A program made the position numbers and the translations under genes. Under the pieces are notes generated by a model that made no database searches, had not been told where the DNA came from, and worked only from the letters and a program-made list of their open reading frames with translations. From NCBI GenBank assembly GCA_003252455.1, contig QKED01000085.1:1-61466 (forward strand): a stretch of 61,466 bases of DNA, in the 5' to 3' direction. Origin of the DNA: Gammaproteobacteria bacterium. GTDB lineage: Bacteria; Pseudomonadota; Gammaproteobacteria; Thiohalomonadales; Thiohalomonadaceae. Below are positions 9,212 through 22,700 of the stretch, piece by piece (the first letter of the stretch is position 1; every line of letters begins with the position of its first letter).

Positions 9212-10135
9212 TTATTCGTTGAGGGGACGCACTTCGCGGGCGAAGCGTTCGATGAACTGCCGTACCGGGCGGTAGGTCTCGCTGTCGGCGGCCTCGAAGC
9301 GTGACAGCTCCATACGCTCCAGGATCGCCCGCCCCTCCTCGCTCTCGTGCAGGCCGAGCAGTAGGTCGCGCACCCGCGCCACTACCCACTCGGGCACCTC
9401 GGGTAACACCACCAGGCCGTTGTTGGGCAGCGACTCGGTCTGCCAGCGTACCTCCAGCGCCTCGGCCAGCTCCGGGCGTTCGCGGCTGAGGGCACGCCAG
9501 GGGGGCGGCCAGGTCGCCCCGGCGGCCACCTGGCCGTGGTAGACATTCATGATCGACGACTCCTGCGAGCCGACGTAGCGATTCTCCAGCTCGCTCTGCA
9601 CCTGGATCCCGTGGCTCTGCAGGTAGTACTGCGGCAGCATGGTGGCGGCCAAGGCGGTGGGGGCGGGGTAGCTCACCGCCTGACCGCGCAGCTGCTCCAG
9701 CCGCTCGATGCCACTGTCCTTGCGCACCAGGAGGATGCCGCGAAAGTTCTCGTCGTCGCCCATCTTGGCGAAGATGCGGTAACCGCGGTCTTCGGCGTTG
9801 ATGGTCTGGTAGGGGTTGGGCAGGGCGAAGTGCAGGCGTCCGGCGTTGAGCTTCTCGTCGAAGGCCGCGTAGTTGCGTGACGCCTCCAGGCGAAAGCGCA
9901 CGCCGGGGATCTGCTCGCTCAGGTAGCGCGTGAGCGGTCCGAACACCTCGAACAGCCGCTGCGGGTTGTGCAGCGGGTGGACGCCGAAGAGGTAGAGTGC
10001 CTCGGGGTGCGGCGAGGTGTCACTGAACTGCGGTGCATAGCGCTCCGTTGGCGGCTTCGAGCAGCCATACAGGAGCAGGAGCACCAATCCGCCGAGGGCC
10101 AGGCGCCACACTCTGCGGATGGGGGGAGCGGACAT
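9212..10135 (-). CDS. PhnD-like periplasmic binding lipoprotein
   Basis: The 307-aa product starts at ATG 10135 (GAGGAG ribosome site); longer in-frame starts would mask the lipoprotein signal, which ends LLLLYGC. The rest resembles the phosphate/phosphonate-type substrate-binding family: FGVHPLHNPQRLFEVFGPLTRYLSEQ, FALPNPYQTI and GQAVSYPAPTALAATMLPQYYL are typical stretches. No permease or ATPase gene is nearby. It is instead followed by a GGDEF-EAL gene 20 bp downstream. In such pairs the binding protein usually presents a ligand to the membrane sensor, but the ligand here is unknown. Confidence 0.87.
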   Translation of the reverse strand: MSAPPIRRVWRLALGGLVLLLLYGCSKPPTERYAPQFSDTSPHPEALYLFGVHPLHNPQRLFEVFGPLTRYLSEQIPGVRFRLEASRNYAAFDEKLNAGRLHFALPNPYQTINAEDRGYRIFAKMGDDENFRGILLVRKDSGIERLEQLRGQAVSYPAPTALAATMLPQYYLQSHGIQVQSELENRYVGSQESSIMNVYHGQVAAGATWPPPWRALSRERPELAEALEVRWQTESLPNNGLVVLPEVPEWVVARVRDLLLGLHESEEGRAILERMELSRFEAADSETYRPVRQFIERFAREVRPLNE

Positions 10136-10416
10136 GGGGACTCCTCGGGTGGCCATGGCAGACCTCGCCAGGGGGGGCGATGGCACATCTTCGTGGCCGC
10201 CGAACGCTGGTGGTTGGGTTGTGTAGTGGAGTAACGCGCCAGCTCCCGCAGAGAGACCCTGTGTAAGAGAACGACTACGTACCTGACCCAAGCATAGGCA
10301 AGGGTGGGTGACTAGGCCACTCGACATAAGCGTGCTACCTGCACCTCTCGTCGCGCTGCGTGTGCCTCGGGGCGAGCGCCCCTCGGTGAGGCACCCGCAA
10401 GCCACCTGTGGCGGCT

Positions 10417-10432
10417 ATTTTACTAATAAAAT
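10417..10432. promoter_or_regulatory. AT-rich palindrome upstream of the FNR box, candidate regulator site
   Basis: ATTTTA-CTAA-TAAAAT is a perfect 6-bp inverted repeat in an otherwise GC-rich region. Its centre is 50 bp from the centre of the FNR box, close to five helical turns. It could bind a nitric-oxide or redox regulator, for example of the NsrR type, although it does not match that consensus well. Confidence 0.35.
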
Positions 10433-10467
10433 CAGGGTTTTTTCTGCCGGTTTTCGGTCGCTGGCGC

Positions 10468-10481
10468 TTGATGGAGATCAA
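10468..10481 (+). promoter_or_regulatory. FNR/Anr box of the hcp promoter
   Basis: TTGATGGAGATCAA is a perfect match to the FNR/Anr consensus TTGAT-N4-ATCAA. A GATAAG -10-like box lies at 10502-10507. This predicts a start near 10515 and places the site centre at about -41, the class II activator position. Hcp is made under anaerobic nitrate/nitrite conditions in several bacteria, so activation by oxygen limitation is well supported. Confidence 0.85.
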
Positions 10482-10551
10482 TCACAAACCGGGGGCGTCG
10501 GGATAAGGTGCGCGCACTTTCAGCCCATCCCCGACCCAGGAGACCCCCCGC

Positions 10552-12219
10552 ATGTTCTGCTACCAGTGTGAACAGACCTCACGTACCGACACCGGCGCCG
10601 GTTGCGCCTCTGCCCGTGGCGCCTGCGGCAAGGACGCTACCACCTCCGACCTCCAGGACCTCTTCATCCACGAACTCAAGGGCATGGCCGAGTACGCCCG
10701 CCGCCTGCGCGACCTGGGCCAGGGCGACAACGAGGCCGCGCGCTTCATGCTCTACGGTCTCTTCACCACCCTGACCAACGTCAACTTCAACCCGGCGCGC
10801 TTCACCCAGATGCTGCAGCAGGCCAACGGCCACCGCGAGCGCCTGAAGGGCGCCTACGAGGCCGCCTGCGCCGCCCAGGGTGTCGCCGCCGAGACCCTCG
10901 GTGGCCCCGCCACCTACGTGCCCGCCGCCAACCTGCAACAGCTCCTCTGCGACGCCCCCATCGCCTCCATCCAGGCCGGGCTCGACGCTGTGGGCGAGGA
11001 TGTGGTCGGCCTGCGCGCGCTCATCCTCTACGGCCTCAAGGGCGTCGCCGCCTACGCCTACCACGCGTTGATGCTTGGTCAGGAGAGCGATGAGGTGTTC
11101 GCCGGGGTCGAGCAGAAGCTCGACCTCCTCGCCTCCGAGCCTTCAGATGTCGGCGCCCTGCTCGGCGCGGCCCTGGAGACCGGCAGCCTCAACCTCAAGG
11201 TGATGGAGCTGCTCGACGCCGGTAACACCGGCAACTACGGCACCCCGGCCCCCACCCGCGTGCGCGTCACCCCAGTGGCGGGTAAGGCGATCCTCATCAG
11301 CGGCCACGACATGGTCGACCTGGCGCACCTCCTTGAGGCGACCAAGGACCAGGGCATCAATGTCTACACCCACGGCGAGATGCTCCCCGCCCACAGCTAC
11401 CCCGAGCTGAAGAAGTACCCCCACCTGGTGGGCAACTACGGCGGCGCCTGGCAGGACCAGCAGAGCGAGTTCGCCGCCTTCCCCGGCCCCATCGTGATGA
11501 CCTCCAACTGCATCATCGAGCCGCAGCCGAGCTACCGTCAGCGCATCTTTACCGCTGGCCCGGTGGGCTGGCCCGGCGTACGCCACATCGAGAACCACGA
11601 CTACTCCGCCGTGGTTGCCGCCGCCAAGGCGCTGCCCGGCTTCGACGCGGACGCCGAGGCGCAGGAGATCACCATCGGCTTTGGCCGTGACGCCGTACTC
11701 GGCGTGGCCGACACCGTGATCGACGCGGTCAAGGGCGGGGCGATCAAGCACTTCTTCCTCGTCGGCGGTTGCGACGGTGCTGCCAGCGGGCGCGACTACT
11801 ACACCGACTTCGTCACCCAGACCCCCAAGGACACCGTCATCCTCACCCTGGGCTGCGCCAAGTACCGCTTCAACAAGCTTGACCACGGCGACATCGGCGG
11901 CATCCCGCGCCTGCTCGACATGGGCCAGTGCAACGACAGCTACTCCGCCATCAAGGTCGCCGCCGCCCTGGCCGAGGCGTTTAACTGCGAACTCAACGAG
12001 CTGCCGCTCTCGCTGGTCATCTCCTGGTTCGAGCAGAAGGCCGCCGCCGTGCTGCTGACCCTGCTTGCCCTCGGCGTGCGCAACATCCGCCTCGGGCCGA
12101 CGCTGCCCGCCTTCATCACCCCGCCGGTGCTGGAGAAGCTGGTGGAGGCGTTCCACATCCAGCCCATCACCACCGCCGAGGCCGACCTGGCCGCCATCCT
12201 GGGCGATCAGGCCGCATGA
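10552..12219 (+). CDS. hcp: Hybrid cluster protein (Hcp), NO reductase / hydroxylamine reductase
   Basis: The 555-aa product matches Hcp along its full length. The N-terminal cysteines are Cys3, Cys6, Cys18 and Cys25 (C-x2-C-x11-C-x6-C), the spacing of the E. coli-type class with a [2Fe-2S] cluster. Later motifs such as [14 protein letters not shown] and [12 protein letters not shown] fit ligands of the hybrid Fe-S-O cluster. Hcp reduces nitric oxide to N2O with electrons from its partner reductase and also reduces hydroxylamine; it protects against nitrosative stress in the cytoplasm. AGGAGA precedes the ATG. The stop overlaps the start of the next gene (ATGA), so the pair is translationally coupled, and the FNR box upstream fits anaerobic expression. 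Confidence 0.97.
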   Translation: MFCYQCEQTSRTDTGAGCASARGACGKDATTSDLQDLFIHELKGMAEYARRLRDLGQGDNEAARFMLYGLFTTLTNVNFNPARFTQMLQQANGHRERLKGAYEAACAAQGVAAETLGGPATYVPAANLQQLLCDAPIASIQAGLDAVGEDVVGLRALILYGLKGVAAYAYHALMLGQESDEVFAGVEQKLDLLASEPSDVGALLGAALETGSLNLKVMELLDAGNTGNYGTPAPTRVRVTPVAGKAILISGHDMVDLAHLLEATKDQGINVYTHGEMLPAHSYPELKKYPHLVGNYGGAWQDQQSEFAAFPGPIVMTSNCIIEPQPSYRQRIFTAGPVGWPGVRHIENHDYSAVVAAAKALPGFDADAEAQEITIGFGRDAVLGVADTVIDAVKGGAIKHFFLVGGCDGAASGRDYYTDFVTQTPKDTVILTLGCAKYRFNKLDHGDIGGIPRLLDMGQCNDSYSAIKVAAALAEAFNCELNELPLSLVISWFEQKAAAVLLTLLALGVRNIRLGPTLPAFITPPVLEKLVEAFHIQPITTAEADLAAILGDQAA

Positions 12220-13277
12220 GCAGCCGTGACGCTGGTGCGAAACATCGGGTCAGCCTGACCACCCGCGACGGGCAGCAGGTGGGCTTCGACTGTGCCGAGG
12301 GGGAGAGCCTGCTCGACGCCGCCGCGCGCGCCGGGCTCCACCTCCCGGCGCAGTGCCGCTCCGGCAGCTGCGGCGCCTGCCGTGGCCGCTGCACCTCGGG
12401 GGAGATCGAACTGGGCGAGCACACGGAGCAGGCCCTCTCCGCCGCCGATCAGGCGCGCGGCGAGACCCTGCTCTGCTCCAGCTTCCCACGCAGCGATGTG
12501 GCCATCAGCGTGGAGCAAGACCTCGCGGTGATTCAGGCCCCTGGCCCGGTGGAGCGCAGCGGCGAGGTGGTGGTGGTCGAGCCCATGGGCGGCGGCGTCA
12601 TGCGCCTGCTGCTCAAGCTCGGCCCGGCCCCGGACGGCAGCACCGGGGCCGACTTCATCCCCGGTCAGTTCTGTGAGCTGACCCTGCCCGACGGTGCCGC
12701 CACCCGCGCCTACTCCATCGCCAATACGCCCAACTGGGATGGGCTGCTGGAGTTCTGGGTGCGCCTACAGCCGAACGGCAAGTTCTCCACCTGGCTGCAA
12801 GGCGCGCAGGCGGGCGAGCAGCTCAAGGTGAAGGGGCCGAGTGGCGGCTTCACCCTGGACGAGTCGAGCTACGCCCCGCGCTGGTTCGTCGCCGGTGGCA
12901 CCGGCCTCGCCCCCATCGCCGCGATGCTGCGCTGGATGGGCGAGATGAGTGCCATGCAGCCCGCGCGGCTCTGGTTCGGCCTCAACCGCGAGGCGGACCT
13001 CTTCGCGCAGGCCGAATTGGAGGCGCTGCAGGGGGGGCTTTTCGCGGGCCTGGAGGTGAACGTCTGCCTCTGGCAGCCCAGCACCGCCTGGAGCGGCTGT
13101 CGTGGTACCCCGTTGGCGGGGCTGCGTCCGGCGCTGGCCCAGGCCCTGGTGGACGCCAACCCGCCGACCCTCTACGTGTGTGGGCCAGCGGCGCTGGTCG
13201 AGGCGGTGGTGGCCCTCGCCGCCGAGCTGGGACTCGACCCGGGCCAGGTGGTGAGCGAGCGCTTCCTGCCGGGTTGA
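12216..13277 (+). CDS. Hcp partner reductase: ferredoxin-FAD-NAD(P) oxidoreductase
   Basis: This 353-aa flavoprotein should pass electrons from NAD(P)H to Hcp. An N-terminal plant-type [2Fe-2S] domain (CRSGSCGAC plus a later LLCSSF cysteine) is followed by an FAD-binding domain (RAYSIAN near the expected flavin motif) and a nucleotide-binding domain ([17 protein letters not shown]). The start codon overlaps the hcp stop by 4 bp. In E. coli Hcr the ferredoxin domain is at the C-terminus, so this is an analogue with the domain order seen in oxygenase reductases such as MmoC or BenC. I therefore do not give the hcr symbol, although the role is probably the same. Confidence 0.9.
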   Translation: MSSRDAGAKHRVSLTTRDGQQVGFDCAEGESLLDAAARAGLHLPAQCRSGSCGACRGRCTSGEIELGEHTEQALSAADQARGETLLCSSFPRSDVAISVEQDLAVIQAPGPVERSGEVVVVEPMGGGVMRLLLKLGPAPDGSTGADFIPGQFCELTLPDGAATRAYSIANTPNWDGLLEFWVRLQPNGKFSTWLQGAQAGEQLKVKGPSGGFTLDESSYAPRWFVAGGTGLAPIAAMLRWMGEMSAMQPARLWFGLNREADLFAQAELEALQGGLFAGLEVNVCLWQPSTAWSGCRGTPLAGLRPALAQALVDANPPTLYVCGPAALVEAVVALAAELGLDPGQVVSERFLPG

Positions 13278-13328
13278 GACCGACCGGCCTCACCCCGGCT
13301 TTTATCCGCACGACCCCGGTGGTGGGGG

Positions 13329-14501
13329 TCAGGCAGGGGCGGCGGTGAGGGTGGCCATGAAGCGCTGCAGGGCGAGCAGCTCGGCCTCGGCGTCGTAGAG
13401 GGGCAGGGTCACGGTGAGTTGGGTGTGACGCTCGTCGAGCACCTGCATGGTGATATCGCCCCTCTGGGTCTGCGCGCAGAGCCGGGCGGAGTAGGTGCCG
13501 AGGCCGGTGCCATCGCTCTTGCCGGCGGTGACGTACTTACTAAAGAAGGTGGGGCGGATCGCCTCGGGGATCGCCCCGGGGTTGGTGATGCGCACCGCCA
13601 CGCACCCCGCGCCACGCTCGATGTCGATGTGGAGGGTGGCCTCGTGCGGCGCCGCCTCCAGGGCGTTCTTGATCAGGTTTTCGAACATGGAGAAGGCGAG
13701 CATCGACTCGCCCTTGGCCAGGCACTGGCTGTCGTTGCCGATCGGTACCCCCTGCAGGCGGATCTCGGCGCGTTGCCCCTTGTCGGCGTAGGCGAGCAGG
13801 GCGTCCTGGGTGATGCCGCGCAGCAGCGGGACCAGGTCCATCGGCTCGGCATTCAGGCTGTAGGTGCCGGTCTCCATCTTATAGAGGTCGAGGGAGCGGT
13901 TGATCATCTTCAGGATGCGGTGACCCGCCTGCTCGATCTGGTTGAGCACCTGGCGATCGGCGTCCTGCAGGGCACAGCGCTCGGCGAGCAGGGCGGGGCC
14001 GGAGATGACGATATTGAGTGGCGCCTTGAGGTCGTGCTGGGTGATGCGCTCCACGTCGTCGCGCAGGCGGGCGGTCTCCTCCAGGGCCTGATTCTTCTCC
14101 TCCAGCTCCCGCTGCATCTGGCGGATATGCAGGTGGGTGGCGACGCGGGCACGGACGATGGAGGGGCGGATCGGTTTGGTGATGTAGTCCACCGCGCCGA
14201 GGGCGAGGCCGTGTGCCTCGTCCTCGTCGTCGTCGCGCGCGGTGATGAAGAGCACCGGGATATCCGCCGTCTCGGCGTCGGCCTTGAGCCGCTGACACAC
14301 CTCGTAGCCGTCCAGCTCCGGCATCACCACATCGAGCAGGATGAGGTCCGGCGGTGGCGACTGGCGTGCCAGCTCCAGGCCGCGCAGGCCGTTGGGGGCG
14401 GCCTTGATCTTGTACTGTTCGCGCAGGATGCCGTTGAGCACCGAGATGATCTCGGTGGAGTCGTCGACGATCAGTAGGGTGGGTTGTTGGACGGTGGACA
14501 T
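13329..14501 (-). CDS. Response regulator fused to a histidine-kinase-like module
   Basis: The 390-aa protein has an N-terminal receiver domain (VDD at 12-14, phospho-acceptor Asp57 in LILLDVVMPELDGYEVC, Lys109 in YITKP). A short coiled segment precedes a kinase core with the H-box ITQHDLKAPL (His156) and an ATP-binding domain (FENLIKNALEAAP, GTGLGTYSARL). No membrane segment is present, so it acts in the cytoplasm. It begins 9 bp after the hybrid kinase gene, on the same strand, and is probably its phosphorelay partner. There is no DNA-binding or cyclase output, so the signal must leave through another protein. Confidence 0.9.
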   Translation of the reverse strand: MSTVQQPTLLIVDDSTEIISVLNGILREQYKIKAAPNGLRGLELARQSPPPDLILLDVVMPELDGYEVCQRLKADAETADIPVLFITARDDDEDEAHGLALGAVDYITKPIRPSIVRARVATHLHIRQMQRELEEKNQALEETARLRDDVERITQHDLKAPLNIVISGPALLAERCALQDADRQVLNQIEQAGHRILKMINRSLDLYKMETGTYSLNAEPMDLVPLLRGITQDALLAYADKGQRAEIRLQGVPIGNDSQCLAKGESMLAFSMFENLIKNALEAAPHEATLHIDIERGAGCVAVRITNPGAIPEAIRPTFFSKYVTAGKSDGTGLGTYSARLCAQTQRGDITMQVLDERHTQLTVTLPLYDAEAELLALQRFMATLTAAPA

Positions 14502-14510
14502 GGCGCGCTC

Positions 14511-17681
<3,171 letters not shown>

Positions 17682-18063
17682 GGGGGCGTCCGAGCTGGGT
17701 CGCCCGCTACCGTCGCGCGGTGGGTAGGGGCGGACTTGGGTCTAACAAGCAGCACGAGTGTCAGGGAACCGGCATCCCGTGCCGCGGGGGTATGCCGGTC
17801 GCCGCGTGAGGCAGCGATTACACCGGGTCGCTTATTCCTTATATTCAATAGGAGAATCATACCAATAGGGCGCCGCAGAGCGCCATTGGGGCGGTTTTTC
17901 TGCACCAAAACGTCACGATTCGGGCGTGTCGGGTGGGGCCGGGGCGCCACGCTTCGAACGCTGCATCTGTCCGCTGGCCCGCAGGCCACCCCCGTGCCGC
18001 CCCTTGGCCGGGGGGGCGCAATTCGTCACACTGAGGGGCCGATCCCGATGCTATGGAGCGTGT
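17682..18063. other. 382-bp divergent intergenic region with a hairpin and an AT-rich tract
   Basis: No gene is supported here. Two divergent transcripts should start in it. An inverted repeat (accggcat 17768-17775 / atgccggt 17792-17799, with an inner cccg/cggg pairing) forms a long hairpin. An AT-rich tract at 17831-17865 (ttattccttatattcaata) is the best promoter candidate. No known operator was recognised. Confidence 0.5.
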
Positions 18064-18765
18064 GTGGTGCAGATCCCCGAACGATACCAACCCCAAGCCC
18101 TGAGCGATGAGGCCCGCGAGGGGTGGTTCGCCTGGTCGCTCGACTTCTTCACCGAGCCGGAGGTACTCCAGGTGCCCTATGTGGACCTCACCCTGCAGTT
18201 GGAGGTAGGGGCGGCCTACGCGCGCTATCTGCGCCAGGAGGCCCCGGGGGGGAGCTTCTTCGCCTACCTCATCTGGCACTTCGTGCAGGGCTTCAAGTCA
18301 CACCCCTCGTTTCTGCTGCGTCAGGTCGATGGGGTGTGGTGGCTGCTGCGCAACCCGCCGGTGATCGTGCCCATCGCGGTGGCGGGGCCGCACCGCTTTC
18401 GCGAGTTGGTGTTGGAGGATGTGGCGCTGCTCGACTACCCCGCCTTCTGTGTCCACTACCGCGAGCAGTTGGCGCGGGCACGTGCCGGGGTGGCCGAACG
18501 CCCCGCCCCGGAACTCTTCTACCTCGGCCACTTCTTCGGCAACCTGCCCAATCTGCCGTTCAGCGGCCTGACCCTGCACTACCGCCGCGAATCCATCGCC
18601 GGGCAAAGCCTCTTCTACTTCGGTAAGCGCTACCGCCTAGAGGGGCGGTTGCACATCCCGTTGGCGGCGAAGTTGCACCACGCCTGCACCGACCCCCATG
18701 TGCTCGACCTGCTGCTGGCCGATGTGCAGCGCGCCATGCGTGGTGGGGGCGTGCACGGTGGTTGA
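18064..18765 (+). CDS. Chloramphenicol-acetyltransferase-like acyltransferase superfamily protein
   Basis: The frame is open from 17926, but GTG 18064 (or GTG 18067) has a GGAG site at the right distance and gives 233 aa. The product resembles the CAT fold: SFFAYLIWHFVQGFKSHPSFLLR in the first half, and near the C-terminus IPLAAKLHHACTDPHVLDLL. That segment matches the catalytic HHAVCDG region with the key His and Asp retained. CAT enzymes move acetyl from acetyl-CoA to small hydroxyl compounds. The substrate here is unknown, and drug resistance should not be assumed. The stop overlaps the next gene by 8 bp, suggesting an operon with the binding protein and the c-di-GMP sensor. Confidence 0.7.
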   Translation: MVQIPERYQPQALSDEAREGWFAWSLDFFTEPEVLQVPYVDLTLQLEVGAAYARYLRQEAPGGSFFAYLIWHFVQGFKSHPSFLLRQVDGVWWLLRNPPVIVPIAVAGPHRFRELVLEDVALLDYPAFCVHYREQLARARAGVAERPAPELFYLGHFFGNLPNLPFSGLTLHYRRESIAGQSLFYFGKRYRLEGRLHIPLAAKLHHACTDPHVLDLLLADVQRAMRGGGVHGG

Positions 18766-19717
18766 GCGTCTACGGCGTCGGCTGCTCGCCGCGCTGGCGT
18801 TCACCCCCGCCCTGGCGCTGGGCGGCTGTACACGTGCGGCGCCCCTGCGCTTGGGTCTGCACCCCTGGATCGGGTATGACTCCCTGCCCATCGCCGAGGC
18901 GCTGGGCTGGCTCCCCCCCGAGGTGACCCTGCACAGCGGGGCGGCGGCCAGCGACAGCCTGGCGGGGCTGCGCGCGGGCACTCTGGACGCGGCTTGCGTG
19001 ACCCTCGACGAGGTGCTCCAACTGCGCGCCGCCGGGGTGTCGATGACCCTGGTGGCGGTGATGGACATCTCCGCCGGGGCCGATGTGCTGCTCACCCGCG
19101 CCGAGGTCGGTGACCTGACCGAACTTGCCGGTCGGCGTCTCGCGCTGGAGTTCTCTGCCCTCGGCGAGCTGATGCTGGTGGAGGTGTTGGAGCGCGCCGG
19201 GCTCAGCCGAGAGCAGGTGCGCCTGGTCAATCTGCCGCCGGACCAACATCTGGGCGCCTGGCAGGCGGGGCGTATCGACGCCTCGATCTGCTACGAGCCG
19301 GTGGCCAGTCGCCTGCAGCGGCTGGGGGCGGTGCGACGCTTCGACAGTCGCGAGGCACCCGAGCTGATCTTCGACGTGTTGGCGGTCCGCAGCGAGCGCC
19401 TGGCGCCCTGCGCCGAGGCGCTGCGGGGGGCCTTGATGGCGCACTTTCGCGGCCTCGATCACCTGCGCGAGAACCGCCAGGATGCCCTGCTGCGTATCGC
19501 TACCCTGCACCGTATGCACCACGACGAGGTGCGCGAGGCGCTCGCGGGTCTGGTCTTTCCCAGCCTGCGCGCCAACTACAACTACCTGCAGCCGCAGTCA
19601 CGCCTCTATCGGGTGGCCGAGCACCTCAATGCGATCCTCTTGCAGCATCAGGTGATCGCCAAGGCGGCACCGCTCGATGGCCTCTGCAGCGCGGCCTACC
19701 TGCCGCAGGAGGGCTGA
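18758..19717 (+). CDS. NMT1/SsuA-like periplasmic binding lipoprotein
   Basis: The best start is GTG 18758, inside the end of the previous gene, giving 319 aa and a lipoprotein signal ending ALALGGC. The mature part is like nitrate/sulfonate/thiamine-precursor binding proteins: LRLGLHPWIGYDSLPIAEALGWL, AGTLDAACVTLDEVLQLRAAG, AGRIDASICYEPVASRLQ. No ABC permease or ATPase lies nearby. The stop TGA is directly followed by the ATG of a sensor that also carries its own PhnD-like domain. The likely role is ligand sensing for c-di-GMP signalling rather than uptake. The ligand is unknown. Confidence 0.85.
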   Translation: MVERLRRRLLAALAFTPALALGGCTRAAPLRLGLHPWIGYDSLPIAEALGWLPPEVTLHSGAAASDSLAGLRAGTLDAACVTLDEVLQLRAAGVSMTLVAVMDISAGADVLLTRAEVGDLTELAGRRLALEFSALGELMLVEVLERAGLSREQVRLVNLPPDQHLGAWQAGRIDASICYEPVASRLQRLGAVRRFDSREAPELIFDVLAVRSERLAPCAEALRGALMAHFRGLDHLRENRQDALLRIATLHRMHHDEVREALAGLVFPSLRANYNYLQPQSRLYRVAEHLNAILLQHQVIAKAAPLDGLCSAAYLPQEG

Positions 19718-22700
19718 ATGCGCCGCCTGCTCCTTATTTTGTGCTTGCTCTGCGGCACCGGCGCGCAGGCGCAGCAGCACCTCACCCTGGGGGTCCTCGC
19801 CTATCGTCCCAAGCCGATCATGGTGCAGCGCTATCAGCCCCTGGTGGACTACCTCAATACCCGTCTGCCGGAGGTGCACATCGAGCTGGCGGTGCTCGAT
19901 CAACCGGCGATCGACCAGGCCGTGGCGCGCAATCAGCTCGATCTGGTCTTCACCAACCCCAGCCACTACATCCGCCTGCGCAGCGAAAACTCCCTCGCCA
20001 GCCTGCTCGGGACCCTCAGCCGCCCAGGCCTTGGTGGTGGCCTGAGCGCCCTTGGCGGGGTGATCCTCACGCGCGCCGAAAACAGTCAGATCACCACACT
20101 CGAAGCGCTCCGTGGTGCGCGCATTGCCATCCCCGGGGTGCACTTCCTCGGCGGCTATCAGACCCAGGCGCTGGAGCTGCTGGAGGTGGGTATCCGCCTG
20201 CCCGAGGAGGCCCAGCTCATCACCGTGGGGAGCCACGATGCGGTGATCGAGGCGCTGCTCAGTGGGCGCGCCGAGGTGGGCTTCGTGCGTAGCGGGGTGG
20301 TCGAGCAGCTCGGTGCCGAGGGGCGGATCGACCCCGCGCGCCTGCGCGTGATCCACCCCCAGAGCCTCTACGGCTTCCCCTGGCGCCTCTCCACCCGACT
20401 CTACCCCGAGTGGCCGCTGCTCGCCCTGCCGCAGGTGGACGAGGAGGTGGTGCGCCACCTCACCGCGGCCCTGCTGCTGCTGGAGGAGGGGGACCCCGCC
20501 TGCCGTGCGGCGGGGATCCGCGGCTTCATCCCGCCGCTCGACTACCACCCGGTGGATGAGCTGGCGCGGCGCCTGCATCTCCCCCCCTACTCGGGCGAGG
20601 TGCCGGTGGGCTGGGTCGAATTCTGGCGTCAGCACCGCCTGGCCATCACCCTGCTCTGTGTGAGCGCGCTGCTGGTGCTGCTCCTCTCCTTGCTGTTGGC
20701 GCGGCGCAATCGCCTATTGAGCTACGCCCTACAGGGGCGCCACGCCGCCGAGCAGGCGCACCGGCGCAGTGAAGAGCGGTTCGAGTTGGCCATGCGCGGG
20801 GCCAACGACGGCCTCTGGGACTGGGACCTGGTGAGCAACCAGATCTACTTCTCACCGCGCTGGAAGGAGATGCTCGGCTACGCCCCCGGGGAGCTGGCCA
20901 ACCAGCTCTCCAGCTGGGAGGCGCTGGTGGAGCAGGGCGATCGCATGCACGCCCTGGCCCGGCTCAATGACTACCTGCAGGGGCAGGTGGGGGAGTACAA
21001 GGTGGAGTACCGCATGCGGCACAAAGAGGGGCACTGGGTGCACATCCTCTCGCGTGCGCAACTGGTGCGCGACGCCGCAGGGAACCCAGTGCGCCTGGTC
21101 GGTACGCACGTGGACATCACCCAGATGAGGGCGGTGGCGGCGCGTCTGGAGGAGGAGCGTAACCGCGCCGAGCAGTACCTCAAGGTGGCACGGGTGATGC
21201 TGGTAGCGCTCGATCGCGAGGCGCGGGTGAGCATGATCAACCCGCGCGGCTGCGAGATCCTCGGCCTGTCGGCAGAGGCGATCGTCGGTCGCCACTGGCT
21301 CGACGAGTTCATCCCCGAGGCGGCGCGCGCCGCGGTCACCGGCTACTACTACGCCCTGATGGCGGGTGAGGACACGCTGGTCGAATTCGTCGAGAACCCG
21401 GTCCTCGACGCCCAGGGGCGCATCCACCTCATCGCCTGGCACAACAGCGTGGTGCGCGATGCCAAGGGGGAGATCGTCGGTGCCCTCTCCTCTGGCGAGG
21501 ACATCACCGAGCAGCGCCGTATGCAGCGCTCCCTGGAGCAGGCGCTGGCGTTTCGCGACGGCATGCTCAAGACCCTCCCCGACCTGGTCTGGCTCAAGGA
21601 CCGCGAGGGGCACTACCTGGCCTGCAATCGCCTGTTCGAGCGCTTCTTCGGTGCCGAGGAGGCTGCGATCATCGGCAAGACCGACTTCGACTTCGTCGAG
21701 GGCGCCCTGGCCGAGACCTTCCGTGCCTACGACCTGGCGGTGCTCGACGGCGGCGTGCCGATCAGCAACGAGGAGTGGGTGACGTTCGCCGACGACGGCC
21801 GCCGCGCCCTGCTGCTGACCACCAAGACCCCCATGTACAACGCCGCCGGTGAGCTGCTCGGGGTGCTCGGTGTGGGGCGTGACATCACCCGCCAGCGCGA
21901 ATACGAGCAGCAGCTCGAACAGGTGGCGCACTTCGACGCCCTCACCCACCTGCCCAACCGCGTCCTGCTCGCCGATCGACTGCAGCAAGATATGGAGCAC
22001 GTGCGTCGGGGCGATGGCCTGCTGGCCATCGGTTACCTCGACCTGGATGGCTTCAAACCGATCAACGACGCATACGGCCACACGGTCGGCGACCAGGTGC
22101 TCTACCGCTTGGCCCAGGCGCTCAAGCAGACGCTGCGGGCCGGCGACACGGTGGCGCGCCTGGGCGGTGACGAGTTCGTGCTGGTGCTCTCCGGTCTGCT
22201 CACCACACGCGACGCCCTGCCGCTGCTGCGCCGCATCCTCAAGACCTGCGCCGAGCCGATGCAGCTGGAGGGGCTCCGCCTGAGCGTCTCCGCCAGCCTC
22301 GGGATCACCTTCTATCCGCAACAGGAGGAGGTGACGGCGGAGCAGTTGTTACGTCAGGCGGACCAGGCGATGTACCGCGCCAAGCTGCTCGGCAAGAACC
22401 GCTACCAGCTCTTCGATGAGGGCGAAGATAGCCAGTTGCGCACCCTCAACGAGGAGTTGGAGCGCTTCCGCCGTGCCCTGCGCGCGGGCGAGCTGCGCCT
22501 CTTCTACCAGCCCAAGGTCAACCTGCGGCTGGGTCGGGTGGTCGGGGTCGAGGCGCTGGTGCGCTGGCAGTGCCCGGGGCGTGGGCTGCTCGGCCCGGGC
22601 GAGTTTCTACCGCTTATCGAGGGGCACGAGCTGATCCTGGCGCTGGGCGATTGGGTACTGGAGCAGGCGCTGACACAGATGGAGGCGTGGCTCGACCAGG

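Larger units (their letters stand above)
10136..10551. other. 416-bp divergent intergenic region upstream of hcp
   Basis: This gap holds no convincing gene. It separates the divergent PhnD-like gene and hcp. The hcp-proximal part contains a short AT-rich palindrome and an FNR/Anr box, listed separately. The middle section is GC-rich with no clear hairpin. Confidence 0.6.

Noticed and set aside
18064-18765. Chloramphenicol resistance gene
   Set aside because: Only the fold and the HHxxxD region are recognised. Overall similarity is weak, and the operon partners are sensors, so no resistance claim is justified.
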